NCBI GenBank assembly: GCA_035758825.1
Contig: DASTWA010000007.1
Span: 5,513 to 69,512 of the forward strand
From: JARIHD01 sp035758825
GTDB lineage: Bacteria; Patescibacteriota; Saccharimonadia; Saccharimonadales; UBA4665
Length of the DNA: 64,000 bases
Direction: 5' to 3'
The notes beneath the pieces were generated by a model. The model was not told the origin of the DNA. It saw only the letters and a list, made by a program, of their open reading frames with translations, and did not search any database. Numbering within the stretch: the stretch's first letter is position 1; each line of letters opens with the position of its first letter. Shown in pieces: positions 8,570-17,257 of the stretch. The position numbers were made by a program, and so were the translations under genes.

Positions 8570-10351
8570 ATGAACCAATCTAACATCCGCAATTTCTGCA
8601 TTATTGCTCACATTGACCACGGCAAGTCCACGCTGGCGGATCGTTTGCTGGAACTTACTGGCACCGTTGATAAACGCCAGATGAAGGAACAGCTGCTCGA
8701 CAAGATGGACTTGGAACGGGAGAAGGGAATTACCATCAAGCTTGCCCCTGTTCGCATGCAATATCAGGGCTACGAATTGAACCTTATTGATACCCCGGGC
8801 CATGTTGATTTTAGTTACGAGGTTTCGCGCAGCCTTGAGGCTTGCGAGGGTGCAATATTAGTGGTTGATGCCAGCCAGGGTATCCAGGCACAGACCTTAG
8901 CCAATGTGTACTTAGCCATGGCGGCCGACCTCAAAATTATTCCAGTACTGAACAAAATTGATTTGCCTGCTGCTGACGTAGAACGTGTAAGCGCTGAGGT
9001 CATAGCCTTACTGGGTTGCGAAAAAGAAGAGATTCTACATATCTCTGCCAAGACTGGTCAGGGCGTAGATGCTGTCCTTGAACGTATCGTTAGCGAAGTC
9101 CCGGCACCAACTGGCCATGAACAAGATCCGACCCGTGCATTGATTTTTGACAGCTACTACGATGATTATCGTGGCGTTATTTTGTACGTCCGCGTTTTTG
9201 ACGGCCAAATTAACAAGAGTGACCAGCTTACCATGATGGCCACTGGCAGTCATGGCCTTGCCCTGGAAATCGGCGCGCTTAAGCCGGACATGAAGCCCAG
9301 CCCGACCTTGGCATCAGGTGAAATCGGCTACATTGTAACCAACCTCAAGAGCACCCGCGAAGCAAAAGTCGGCGATACTATTACCGTGGCCAAAAATCCG
9401 GCCATCGCTGCACTGCCGGGCTACAAAGATGTAAAGCCTTTCGTGTACGCCGGCTTTTTTCCGGACAGCAACGAAAACTACCAGCTCCTAAAGGACGCCA
9501 TCGACAAATTGTCGCTCAGCGACTCGGCACTGCAGTTCGCCCCCGAAAATTCGCCGGTACTTGGCTTTGGCGTACGCATCGGCTTTTTGGGCCTGCTGCA
9601 TATGGACATCGTCAAAGAGCGCCTGGAGCGCGAATATGGCCTTGACCTGGTGGTGACCAACCCGTCTACGGATTACCAGGTATCCCTGAATAACGGCGAG
9701 GAACTCGATATCAAGAGCGCGTCCGAACTGCCGGATCCGGCCCAGATCAAAGAAATCCGCGAGCCTTGGATTAAGGGGGAAGTTGTCGTGCCCAAGGATT
9801 ATGTGGGCGCGGTTATCCAACTCGTCGCTACCAAGCGCGGCGTCCACAAAAACCTCTCCTATGTTGACGCCCAATTGGCGCTAGTGACTTTTGAAGCGCC
9901 GCTCGCCAACCTGTTGACTGATTTCTATGATCAGCTAAAGAGCGTCACCAGCGGCTATGGGTCGTTTAACTATGAATTGGACGATTATCGTGCCGAAGAC
10001 TTGGTGCGGGTTGATTTTTATGTTGCCGGCGAGCGGGTTGACGCGCTCAGCGTCATGGTACACCGCTCCGAAGCCCAGCATGTAGGCCGGGAAGTGGTCT
10101 CCAAGCTTAAGGAGGTGATTCCGCGTCAGAACTTTCAGGTGAGCCTGCAGGCTGGCATCGGCGGCAAGTTTATCGCCCGGGAAGACATCAGCGCTTACCG
10201 CAAGGACGTCACAGGATATTTGTATGGCGGCGATGTTTCACGCAAGAAGAAGCTGCTCGCCAAGCAGGCAAAGGGCAAGAAACGCATGAGGCGCTTTGGC
10301 AAGGTTGACATCCCGGCCGAAGCCTTCACAGTAATGCTTAAACGAGATTAG
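8570..10351 (+). CDS. lepA: Elongation factor 4 (LepA)
   Basis: Translational GTPase that back-translocates stalled ribosomes. G1 AHIDHGKST is at residues about 12-20, G3 DTPGHVDF and G4 NKIDLP follow. The LepA-specific C-terminal domain contains SYKDVTGYLYGGDVSRKKKL-like text (here YRKDVTGYLYGGDVSRKKKL) and RMRRFGKVDIPAEAF. Length 593 is typical. TATAAT (8556-8561) is 8 bases before the ATG and no Shine-Dalgarno is seen. The guanylate-kinase-like gene starts 9 bases after its stop, so the two are probably co-transcribed. Confidence 0.96.
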   Translation: MNQSNIRNFCIIAHIDHGKSTLADRLLELTGTVDKRQMKEQLLDKMDLEREKGITIKLAPVRMQYQGYELNLIDTPGHVDFSYEVSRSLEACEGAILVVDASQGIQAQTLANVYLAMAADLKIIPVLNKIDLPAADVERVSAEVIALLGCEKEEILHISAKTGQGVDAVLERIVSEVPAPTGHEQDPTRALIFDSYYDDYRGVILYVRVFDGQINKSDQLTMMATGSHGLALEIGALKPDMKPSPTLASGEIGYIVTNLKSTREAKVGDTITVAKNPAIAALPGYKDVKPFVYAGFFPDSNENYQLLKDAIDKLSLSDSALQFAPENSPVLGFGVRIGFLGLLHMDIVKERLEREYGLDLVVTNPSTDYQVSLNNGEELDIKSASELPDPAQIKEIREPWIKGEVVVPKDYVGAVIQLVATKRGVHKNLSYVDAQLALVTFEAPLANLLTDFYDQLKSVTSGYGSFNYELDDYRAEDLVRVDFYVAGERVDALSVMVHRSEAQHVGREVVSKLKEVIPRQNFQVSLQAGIGGKFIAREDISAYRKDVTGYLYGGDVSRKKKLLAKQAKGKKRMRRFGKVDIPAEAFTVMLKRD

Positions 10352-10359
10352 GGGGCAAG

Positions 10360-11022
10360 GTGGGGACCGACTATCAACCAAACCAATCTGTGCTGGCGAC
10401 ATTGCCGAAGATTATTTTTGTAGCAGTCATCGGGCCGACAGCGGTTGGCAAGTCGACGCTTATGAATGCCGCATCAGCCCGCTGTCCGGCGCTACACCAG
10501 ATTATTAGCACGACCTCACGCCAACCGCGGCCCGGTGAAGAAGATGATGTTGACTTTCATTTTCGTAGCCGCGATGAGATGGAGGCGCGCATAGCCAGCC
10601 ATGAGTATGTACAGGTTGCGCCTAATTATACCGGTGATTTGTATGCCACGGCACCTGAGGATTACTCCACAGAGGGCATTGCTATGATGCCAGTTATTGC
10701 TGACGCCATGCCTACTTTTCAGTCGCTGCCATTTAAACAAACGCGTTCCATCTTCATTCTGCCGCCAAGCTGGGAGGTGTGGCAGGAGCGCATTAAGAGC
10801 CATGGATTTGCACCCGAAGCCCTGGAGGCGCGCATGCGCGAAGCCGGACGGTCGCTGCGGTATGCTATTGATAATGAAGATATCGTATTCGTCCTAAACG
10901 ACGACCTGGCCAAGGCCACCCTTGATTTTACGCAAGCGGCACTGGGTTCCGACTCGGCAGCAAACCGGTATACGTGCCATGATTTGGCGGTTGTTTTGCT
11001 AAAAGAACTGCAAAATCGTTAG
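10360..11022 (+). CDS. Guanylate kinase-like P-loop protein, paralogue 1
   Basis: NMP-kinase fold of 220 residues. Walker A GPTAVGKST (about 26-34) keeps the catalytic lysine, and STTSRQPRPGEEDDVDFHF corresponds to the GMP-binding TTRxPRxGE...F segment. The rest of the GMP-binding lobe (GDLYATAPEDY) is unlike ordinary Gmk. The block FILPPSWEVWQERI is shared with the downstream paralogue at 11305. The GTG start at 10360 is supported by a GGGGG stretch 5 bases upstream. It may be the working guanylate kinase (GMP to GDP), but substrate specificity cannot be read from sequence. Confidence 0.7.
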   Translation: MGTDYQPNQSVLATLPKIIFVAVIGPTAVGKSTLMNAASARCPALHQIISTTSRQPRPGEEDDVDFHFRSRDEMEARIASHEYVQVAPNYTGDLYATAPEDYSTEGIAMMPVIADAMPTFQSLPFKQTRSIFILPPSWEVWQERIKSHGFAPEALEARMREAGRSLRYAIDNEDIVFVLNDDLAKATLDFTQAALGSDSAANRYTCHDLAVVLLKELQNR

Positions 11023-11043
11023 TAAGTTGACTATATAACAACA

Positions 11044-11289
11044 CCTACCCCTGTAATTTCGAGTTGCGAGTAGAGGGAGTCTAGGGTAGGATTACGCTGT
11101 CCTGGTATGACAGTAATGTCGGTCATGCAACACGCTTGCTCGGGTCTTCCCACGCAGCAAAAATGTTACTGTCAGCCAGGACAACCGAAAACCACGATAG
11201 TACTTGCAAATTTAAGAGGTTAGTTGTAGGCTATGTGCATCTAACTTGATAATCACTCCGACGGTTCGTTTTGAACCCAAGGAGTGATT
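11044..11289 (+). ncRNA. Candidate structured RNA region (three stem-loops)
   Basis: This 282-base gene-free stretch has three strong inverted repeats. The first is CCTACCC (11044-11050) with GGGTAGG (11084-11090). The second is TGTCCTGG (11098-11105) plus TGACAGTAA (11108-11116), pairing with TTACTGTCA (11166-11174) and CCAGGACA (11176-11183), about 17 pairs closing a loop of 49 bases. The third is AATCACTCC (11251-11259) with GGAGTGATT (11281-11289), containing an inner GGTTC/GAACC. The third hairpin ends just before the promoter of the next gene. It does not fit tmRNA, RNase P or SRP consensus, and the strand of transcription is unknown. Confidence 0.5.
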
Positions 11290-11304
11290 CTGTATAGTAA
11301 ATAC

Positions 11305-12066
11305 ATGGAAAGCACAAATACCAACCCCTCAACGCCTTACCTCGCGCACCGCGATAAGTTTGAGGCGGCACTCGCAAGCTACCGCATCAGTGACCATGCC
11401 AAGAAAATCCTCAAGAACACAAAATTAGTTTTACTTACGGGCCCAAGTTCTTCCGGGCGAAACACAATCATCGAGTTCATGCTGGGCATGGGCTCGTATC
11501 ATTATATAGTCTCCGATACGACCCGTCCGCCACGTTACAACGACGGCATTTTAGAGCAAAACGGCCGGGAGTATTGGTTCCGCAAAGAAGCAGAAATGCT
11601 CCAGGACATCGAGAATGGTGAATTCCTGGAGGCCGAACTTATCCACGGTCAGCAAGTTTCCGGCATAAGCATCCGCGAACTTGAAGCCGCGACGACAGAG
11701 CACCGGATTGCCATTAACGAGGTAGACATCGGCGGCATCCAAACCGTGCTGGCCGCCAAGCCGGATACGGTGGCTATTTTTATTTTGCCGCCCAGTTTTG
11801 AGGAATGGCAGCGGCGCATGGCCGGCCGAGGCACCATGGATCCGGCTGAATTCAAGCGCCGTATGCAGACTGCGGAGCGTATTTTTGCAGAGGCCGCCCA
11901 GAATTCGTATGCGACAATTGTTGTCAACCATACTGTCGCCGACGCCGCCCACGAAATCGATGGTATCGTGCAGGGCAAATCGGTAGATTCTGCCGAACAG
12001 CATGCCGGTAAAGAATTAGCCGTCCGGCTACTGCAGCAAACGCGAGCTCTTCTGGCTAGCCTGTAG
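11305..12066 (+). CDS. Guanylate kinase-like protein, paralogue 2 (altered P-loop)
   Basis: Protein of 253 residues with the guanylate-kinase layout. SDTTRPPRYNDG and REYWF match the GMP-binding lobe, and INEVDIGGIQ matches the EIDVQG segment. FILPPSFEEWQRRM matches the LID region and is shared with paralogue 1. The P-loop reads GPSSSGRNT, so the invariant lysine is arginine. The protein keeps better GMP-binding features than paralogue 1 but a worse ATP site. The start is ATG 11305 because TATAGT (11293-11298) ends 6 bases upstream. It could be a regulatory partner of paralogue 1 or a weak enzyme. Confidence 0.65.
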   Translation: MESTNTNPSTPYLAHRDKFEAALASYRISDHAKKILKNTKLVLLTGPSSSGRNTIIEFMLGMGSYHYIVSDTTRPPRYNDGILEQNGREYWFRKEAEMLQDIENGEFLEAELIHGQQVSGISIRELEAATTEHRIAINEVDIGGIQTVLAAKPDTVAIFILPPSFEEWQRRMAGRGTMDPAEFKRRMQTAERIFAEAAQNSYATIVVNHTVADAAHEIDGIVQGKSVDSAEQHAGKELAVRLLQQTRALLASL

Positions 12067-12086
12067 AACCTCCGGTGAGGTGAAGT

Positions 12087-12113
12087 CTAGCACTCTTGAC
12101 GATGGAGTGCTAA
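12087..12113. promoter_or_regulatory. CIRCE operator upstream of hrcA
   Basis: CTAGCACTC-N9-GAGTGCTAA, one mismatch from the canonical TTAGCACTC-N9-GAGTGCTAA bound by HrcA. The spacer contains a -35-like TTGACG (12096-12101), and a TACACT -10 (12120-12125) lies 18 bases downstream. The repressor would therefore cover the promoter, giving autoregulation of hrcA and grpE. Confidence 0.93.
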
Positions 12114-12146
12114 AAAATGTACACTAGCATAAGAAAGACTAGCAGT

Positions 12147-12851
12147 ATGACTGAACGCCAGAAGCAAATCCTAAGCGCCATAGTAGAGCAGTATGCCGAG
12201 GTAGCCGCTCCGGTAGGTTCTAATTTGTTGGCCAAAGCCTTTAATGTCAGCTCGGCCACCATCCGTGCCGAAATGGCTGAACTTGAGCGCCTCGGTTTTA
12301 TTGACCAGCCGCACACCAGTGCAGGACGGGTACCGACCGACAAAGGCTACCGTTTTTACGTCAACAGCCTGACGGAGGACAAACAGCCGGCTTCGGAGCG
12401 CCGTGGCGAGCGCGCCTTGACCACCCGCGTGCACGACAGCGGTGTGCCGGAGCGGGCTATCCGCAACGCCGTCGACACCTTAGTAGAACTGACTCACAAT
12501 CTGGGCCTGGCCACTATCGGCAACCAACTATACATGGCCGGCCTCTCTAACTTGTTTGGCCAACCGGAGTTTATGCACGCCGGACAGGTGCAACAGGTCG
12601 CCCGGCTGCTGGACAATCTTGAACCTTGGCTTCGCGAAGCTGCGCCCAACCAGCCGCTCAGCGTATATATCGGCAGCGAAAATCCTATTGGACGCAGCGC
12701 AGGCTGCTCACTTATTATCAGCCGGTTCCACAGCCCGTATTCCGACCAAAGCTACATTGGCGTACTCGGGCCTACCCGCCAAAGCTACCGCGACGTAATG
12801 ATCTTGGTCCGGCGGGCCGGCGAAACACTAGAGGAGGTGCTATATGACTAA
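12147..12851 (+). CDS. hrcA: Heat-inducible transcription repressor HrcA
   Basis: Winged-helix repressor of class I heat-shock genes acting on CIRCE. The N-terminal domain reads TERQKQILSAIVEQYAEVAA and SSATIRAEMAELERLGFI, followed by HTSAGRVPTDKGYRFYV, all typical. The C-terminus ends with the HrcA block IGVLGPTRQSYRDVM. At 234 residues it is about 100 shorter than usual (about 340), and the missing part is in the central dimerisation/inserted region. The ATG at 12147 starts at the family N-terminus; the upstream in-frame ATG at 12117 lies over the promoter. The stop overlaps grpE by 8 bases. Confidence 0.92.
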   Translation: MTERQKQILSAIVEQYAEVAAPVGSNLLAKAFNVSSATIRAEMAELERLGFIDQPHTSAGRVPTDKGYRFYVNSLTEDKQPASERRGERALTTRVHDSGVPERAIRNAVDTLVELTHNLGLATIGNQLYMAGLSNLFGQPEFMHAGQVQQVARLLDNLEPWLREAAPNQPLSVYIGSENPIGRSAGCSLIISRFHSPYSDQSYIGVLGPTRQSYRDVMILVRRAGETLEEVLYD

Positions 12852-13347
12852 ACCAGCAAAAGACGCTCAGGACGACTTACAAAATACAAACAGCGATCTG
12901 CCAGATATCAGCCAGCTAGAACAACAAATCGGTGAGCTAACTGACGCCCTGCAGCGCGAACGGGCCGACGCCACCAACCTGAGACGTCGGCATGACGAGC
13001 AAATTGCGAACTTGCGCACGACAGTCAAAGCTACGGTTGTCCGTGATTTGCTCCCGGTAGTAGACAATTTTGAACGGGCGCTTAAGCACGTGCCGGAAGA
13101 TCTAGCCGGCAACGACTACATAAAGGGCGTCCAAGGTATCGTTAAGCAGTTCGAAAAAACCCTGTCCGACATAGGTGTCGAACGCATCAAGACTGTCGGA
13201 GAACCATTCGATCCTCATTTGCACGAAGCCGTCAGCATGGAAGATGGCGATGGCGACCAGGAAGTCGTGAGCGAAGAACTGCAATCTGGCTACCGTTTAG
13301 GTGACGAAGTCATCCGTCACGCCATGGTCCGCGTCAAGACGTCATGA
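12844..13347 (+). CDS. grpE: GrpE nucleotide exchange factor
   Basis: Cochaperone that releases ADP from DnaK. The N-terminal half (about residues 20-60) is a charged coiled coil. The core motif RDLLPVVDNFERAL at about 68-81 and the beta-wing region with GEPFDPHLHEAVS and GYRLGDEVIRHAMV are characteristic. Length 167 is normal. It overlaps hrcA and has GGAGG ahead of its ATG, so the two are translationally coupled. dnaK is about 3.9 kb downstream, separated by three unrelated genes. Confidence 0.95.
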   Translation: MTKPAKDAQDDLQNTNSDLPDISQLEQQIGELTDALQRERADATNLRRRHDEQIANLRTTVKATVVRDLLPVVDNFERALKHVPEDLAGNDYIKGVQGIVKQFEKTLSDIGVERIKTVGEPFDPHLHEAVSMEDGDGDQEVVSEELQSGYRLGDEVIRHAMVRVKTS

Positions 13348-13454
13348 GTGAGAATCTACAACGTACCTCCGATTAGCTTGTGGACCGGTACGCCCATCTC
13401 CTAATTCCTGGCCACGTTGCAGCAAAATGAGAATTGTTGCAGTACAATAGTTGC

Positions 13455-13784
13455 ATGAGCAACGATACGCGTTTTTGGTTGTACCGCCTGAGCTTATTTG
13501 CCGCAATCGCGTTCGATCTTTGGCTTATGAACAAAATGGTAACGTCGACGTCCGGGGGCGGCCATCGCACCAGTTTGTGGGCTACGCTCTTTTTTATGGC
13601 AATACTTCTAACCATGCCATTGGCGCTTTTGGCTTATAAGGCCAAGAGAGAGCGCTGGGAAAAGGCGAAACCTATGGACAGGATTGAAGTCGAGACTATC
13701 TCCAATTACGCCAAACAAGAGCACGACCGCAAGGCAGCTAACAAAGAAAAACATAGCAGAGAGCAATTGCCGCCAAGGTACTAA
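13455..13784 (+). CDS. Small two-helix membrane protein, unknown
   Basis: Protein of 109 residues with two predicted membrane helices (about 10-27 and 42-63) and a highly charged Lys/Glu/Arg-rich C-terminus, probably cytoplasmic. No family recognised. The start is ATG 13455 because TACAAT (13443-13448) ends 6 bases before it. It lies between grpE and the tail-fibre-like gene. Confidence 0.6.
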   Translation: MSNDTRFWLYRLSLFAAIAFDLWLMNKMVTSTSGGGHRTSLWATLFFMAILLTMPLALLAYKAKRERWEKAKPMDRIEVETISNYAKQEHDRKAANKEKHSREQLPPRY

Positions 13785-13853
13785 ATAAGTCTGCCAATGC
13801 ATATTTGAAAGGAATCCGCTATACTAATAACATAAGCGAAACAGGCACGGCAT

Positions 13854-14393
13854 ATGGCACGATTACCCGAACCCGGTGGTGACCGCGGCGATTGGGGAAC
13901 AATCTTAAACACGTTTCTTTCGGTTGAACACAACGAAGATGGTACGCTCAAGCGTGCCGCAACTATCGATGGTAAGTACACTAAACCAAGCAGCGGCATC
14001 CCTGCCAGTGATTTGTCATCTAGTGTGCAGGCCGCGCTTACCAAGACGATACGCTACACCCAGACGTGGACGATTGGCGGCTACATAAACGTACCGGTTG
14101 ACAACATCGATTACATAAACCCTATCTTTATTGCCGTGCATTCCGGCCAGACGCTCAACCTAATTGCCTGCCGCCACCGGATTAATAGCGGCACGGGCGT
14201 GACGGTAAGTCTGCAGCGGAATGGCACCAACATCAGTGGGTTTACGGGCATAAGCGTCACGACTACAAGTACGACCACCGACCCCGCCAACGTCCAGTTG
14301 GCCGACGGTGATATGTTGCAGCTAGTCGTTACGGCCATAAGCGGCAGCCCGCAGAACTTGTCAGTGTCACTCATTTTTGAAGCAACGGTATGA
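13854..14393 (+). CDS. Phage tail-fibre-like protein with conserved N-terminal module
   Basis: Protein of 179 residues without a signal peptide. It begins MARLPEPGGDRGDWGTILN and continues FLSVEHNEDGTLKRA. The same module opens the unrelated-bodied protein at 62115. The linker KPSSGIPASDLSSSVQAALT resembles phage tail-fibre linkers. The C-terminal part (about 65-179) is Thr/Ser/Gly-rich and looks like a beta-sandwich. TATACT (13820-13825) gives a promoter with a leader of about 25 bases. The stop overlaps the next gene by ATGA, so the two products probably act together. Likely a surface or tail-like assembly, but this is inference. Confidence 0.6.
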   Translation: MARLPEPGGDRGDWGTILNTFLSVEHNEDGTLKRAATIDGKYTKPSSGIPASDLSSSVQAALTKTIRYTQTWTIGGYINVPVDNIDYINPIFIAVHSGQTLNLIACRHRINSGTGVTVSLQRNGTNISGFTGISVTTTSTTTDPANVQLADGDMLQLVVTAISGSPQNLSVSLIFEATV

Positions 14394-17170
14394 GCCTCAA
14401 ATACAGTTTTCGAACTCTTGGCATGGATTCCGGCGGCCATCTGAGCCTAGTTGCGCTTGATCCAACGGGCCAAAAGCTGATGGCCGGCGGCGACATCCAG
14501 GGGTTCTTTTTTAGTGACAATTTTGGGGATAGCTGGAGGGTTCGTAATCGCGGGCTCTGGGTAGATAACTGGCACCGTGTAGCCAGCGTTTTGTGGTCGC
14601 GAACCGATCCTAATACGGTGTATGCTGCAGTCGGCGACCTCGGCACCAGTGGGGGATTTATGGTTTCGACTAACAACGGCGACAGCTGGGTCCGACGGTC
14701 GGCAGTGCCAACCTTTGCCGGCAACCACACTTCCGCGCCATTACCTAGTGGACATCCGCGCTCAACCGGCAACCTCTTGGCTCAGGCCAGTAACGGCCGG
14801 TTATACGCCGGCACCTACGACGGTGGGGTGTTTGTATCCGATGACGAAGGGGTAAACTGGTCCAATATCGGTTTCTCCGGTGGCAGTCACTACATCCGCA
14901 GCATCGCCCTGGACCCCAACGACGAAAGCGCATTGTACGTCGCCCTGTATGGCGAACGCATCTGGAAAACGACCGATGCAACCGCAGCATCGCCCACGTG
15001 GTCCCAGTTAACCGGCGCGCCGCTTAACCCCGAAGAACTCAAAATCATCGGCACGTATGTCTATGCTGTATGTAATACTGACGGCGTTTACCGCAGCACC
15101 GACGGCGGAACAAATTGGGAATCTTTGAACGGGGGCTATTTGGACACAACGACTTCTAAGTGGATGTCAATTGACGGCTACGAAAGCGGCAGTAACCATG
15201 TCGTGATAGTAGGATGCGCGCAGCCAGTGGAGCCCGTTTCTGGGCAAGGATACCGCTCTCTCGTGCGCCTGTCGGTGACGGCTAGTAGCACTGTTACCTA
15301 TACCGAGCTCGGACGCAATCCGTCGAACGTCAGTTTTACTATCGCCCCCAATGATCGTGCCTGGTGGCGCGGCGGCGGTTCGTATGCTGACTGGCCCAGT
15401 GGCCGCTTTAATAACCCGTCGTCCATTCTTATTGATCCGAACAATACGGACCACATTTGGGTTAGCGGTTCAAGCGGTGTGTTCCGTAGTTCAGACGGCG
15501 GCACGACATGGAAGATGGCGTGCAATGGCATGCCCCTGACAACCAATCGTCGGGTAGCCGTTGATCCGTTACACCCGTTGCGAGTGCTTGTAGGCAACAC
15601 CGACTGGACCCTGCTGGAAGTCGACGACGGCTACGGGCGTAATGGTAGTGTTTCGCGTGCTTGGGCGCCAAGTAGTGCGGGCAGTTCCTACGATGTTGCG
15701 GTGGATCCGACAGACGGTACGGCATTCATTGGGGTGGGGGACCGCGACAATAACGACGAAGGCGCGATTTTCTCGCTTCCGTTTGGCGCCACGAGCTGGA
15801 CAAACGAAGGGCTTGAGGCGACCGACATTCTCACTCGGGAGGTCACCGATACCTTTACACGGACAGCTACCGACGGCTGGGGGACTGCCGACAGTGGCCA
15901 GGCCTGGACGGTGGTGTCCGGTCCTGCTGCCAATCTTTCTGCTAACGGCACAACAGGGCGCATGCAGCTAGCCGCTTCGTCGGCGTCGCGTAGCATCTTT
16001 TTGCAAACCACGAGTATTCTGGACTGTACCGGAACTTTTGATGTGAGTTGGTCGGCTGCCGCCGCAGGTACGGGCGGTCACTTCGCCGCGTTCCATGTGC
16101 GCACCGATGGCACCACGGCCAGCAGCTATGCTTTCCGTATCGACGAGAGCGCCACGACTAACCAGGCGACGATACGAGTACATCGGATTGTAAGCACAGC
16201 GACCCAAATTGGCACAGACGGCACCGTCGCAGGCTACACGCCAACCAGCACCATCCATGTTCGCTTTAGGGTGTCCGGCACCAATCCGACCACATTGAAT
16301 CTGAAGGCATGGGTCGGGAGTACCGAGCCTGATGGCTGGATGATTACCATAACTGACAGTGAAGCAACACTCCAAAATGCGGGGCCGATTGCCCTGCGCG
16401 CCGGGGGCGGCACAGGCTACACGGCAGCGGCCACAGCAATTTTCGATAATCTTGAAGTAGATACGATAACCACTGCAGCAGTAACGAGCGAAAACAAACG
16501 TCCGATCGGCATTGCCGTCGGGCGCGACGGGAGCAATAACCGTATTCTGTTGGCCGCCGTGCAAGAAAGTGGCCTCTGGCGAAAAACCGGCGGTACGTGG
16601 ACGAGAGTCAACACCACTATTTGCAGTGCGGCGCAGGTATCGCGCGCTGCCTGGTTTGCCTGGCAAGAAGGTTCGCAGTATGTATACGTGTTCGACCGGG
16701 CATCAGGCGTGTATCGTTCTGGTGATTATGGCTCAACCTGGACGCTTATTTGGAATGTTACCAGCGATGTCGGCCGAACCGGCTTTATTGCTCTTAACCC
16801 GGCGGTTGCTAATGAGCTATGGGTATCGACCGAAAGCGCGCTGTACCGGTTGTCTAATGCGCAGAGCGGTACCGTCGGCGGGGGCATCACTGCCGCCAGT
16901 ATATCCGGCGTAGAACGGCCAGGTTGTATCGCCTTCGATGCCGAGGGGACGCTCTTTTGCGCCAGCCTTCCCGATAGTACGAATCCTCCAAGGCTGCTAC
17001 GCTCGGCCAACAATGGGGCCTCATGGCAGGATGTGAGCGACGAATCATTCAAGGCGGCGGCCAATCGCCTCTCGGACATCAAAGTATCGCCTACCGGTCG
17101 TATTTATGCCTCTAGTATCGCCAATGGTATCCTTGTGGGCCACAGCGTCGGCCAGCAGCAAATCAGTTAG
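14390..17170 (+). CDS. Large Asp-box (BNR) beta-propeller protein
   Basis: Protein of 926 residues with repeated Asp-boxes: STNNGDSWVRR, SDDEGVNWSN, STDGGTNWES, SSDGGTTWKM, SGDYGSTWTL and SANNGASWQDV. These form propeller blades as in sialidases, xyloglucanases and sortilin-type proteins. A jelly-roll-like insert (about 485-695, starting DTFTRTATDGWGTAD) interrupts the propeller; such domains occur in phage and surface carbohydrate-binding proteins. There is no signal peptide and no membrane helix. Its start overlaps the preceding gene by 4 bases, and its TAG stop lies inside the CIRCE of dnaK. Glycan binding or cleavage is plausible; catalytic residues could not be assigned. Confidence 0.7.
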   Translation: MSLKYSFRTLGMDSGGHLSLVALDPTGQKLMAGGDIQGFFFSDNFGDSWRVRNRGLWVDNWHRVASVLWSRTDPNTVYAAVGDLGTSGGFMVSTNNGDSWVRRSAVPTFAGNHTSAPLPSGHPRSTGNLLAQASNGRLYAGTYDGGVFVSDDEGVNWSNIGFSGGSHYIRSIALDPNDESALYVALYGERIWKTTDATAASPTWSQLTGAPLNPEELKIIGTYVYAVCNTDGVYRSTDGGTNWESLNGGYLDTTTSKWMSIDGYESGSNHVVIVGCAQPVEPVSGQGYRSLVRLSVTASSTVTYTELGRNPSNVSFTIAPNDRAWWRGGGSYADWPSGRFNNPSSILIDPNNTDHIWVSGSSGVFRSSDGGTTWKMACNGMPLTTNRRVAVDPLHPLRVLVGNTDWTLLEVDDGYGRNGSVSRAWAPSSAGSSYDVAVDPTDGTAFIGVGDRDNNDEGAIFSLPFGATSWTNEGLEATDILTREVTDTFTRTATDGWGTADSGQAWTVVSGPAANLSANGTTGRMQLAASSASRSIFLQTTSILDCTGTFDVSWSAAAAGTGGHFAAFHVRTDGTTASSYAFRIDESATTNQATIRVHRIVSTATQIGTDGTVAGYTPTSTIHVRFRVSGTNPTTLNLKAWVGSTEPDGWMITITDSEATLQNAGPIALRAGGGTGYTAAATAIFDNLEVDTITTAAVTSENKRPIGIAVGRDGSNNRILLAAVQESGLWRKTGGTWTRVNTTICSAAQVSRAAWFAWQEGSQYVYVFDRASGVYRSGDYGSTWTLIWNVTSDVGRTGFIALNPAVANELWVSTESALYRLSNAQSGTVGGGITAASISGVERPGCIAFDAEGTLFCASLPDSTNPPRLLRSANNGASWQDVSDESFKAAANRLSDIKVSPTGRIYASSIANGILVGHSVGQQQIS

Positions 17171-17193
17171 CACTCTTGACAGTAGAGTGCTAA
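17167..17193. promoter_or_regulatory. CIRCE operator and promoter of dnaK
   Basis: Perfect TTAGCACTC-N9-GAGTGCTAA. TTGACA (17176-17181) inside the spacer is the -35, and TATCAT (17199-17204) at 17 bases is the -10, so HrcA binding would block the polymerase. The first bases of the operator also supply the stop codon of the preceding gene. Confidence 0.96.
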
Positions 17194-17212
17194 CTTTTTA
17201 TCATGTATACTA

Positions 17213-17239
17213 TTAGCACTCAAACAAGCTATTTGCTAA
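17213..17239. promoter_or_regulatory. Degenerate second CIRCE in the dnaK leader
   Basis: A second perfect left arm TTAGCACTC (17213-17221) is followed after exactly 9 bases by ATTTGCTAA (17231-17239), which matches 6 of 9 positions of the right arm. It lies just downstream of the -10 and would fall in the 5' untranslated region. It could be a weak second HrcA site or a decayed duplicate. Confidence 0.55.
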
Positions 17240-17257
17240 ACGAAAGGGTATATACAC

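Noticed and set aside
11098..11183. The long hairpin as a signal recognition particle RNA or tmRNA
   Set aside because: The loop CGGGTCTTCCCACGCAG recalls an SRP tip only loosely; the conserved CAGG/AGCA internal loop and GGAA tetraloop are missing. tmRNA is excluded by the absence of tRNA-like ends and of a GGTTCGA T-arm.
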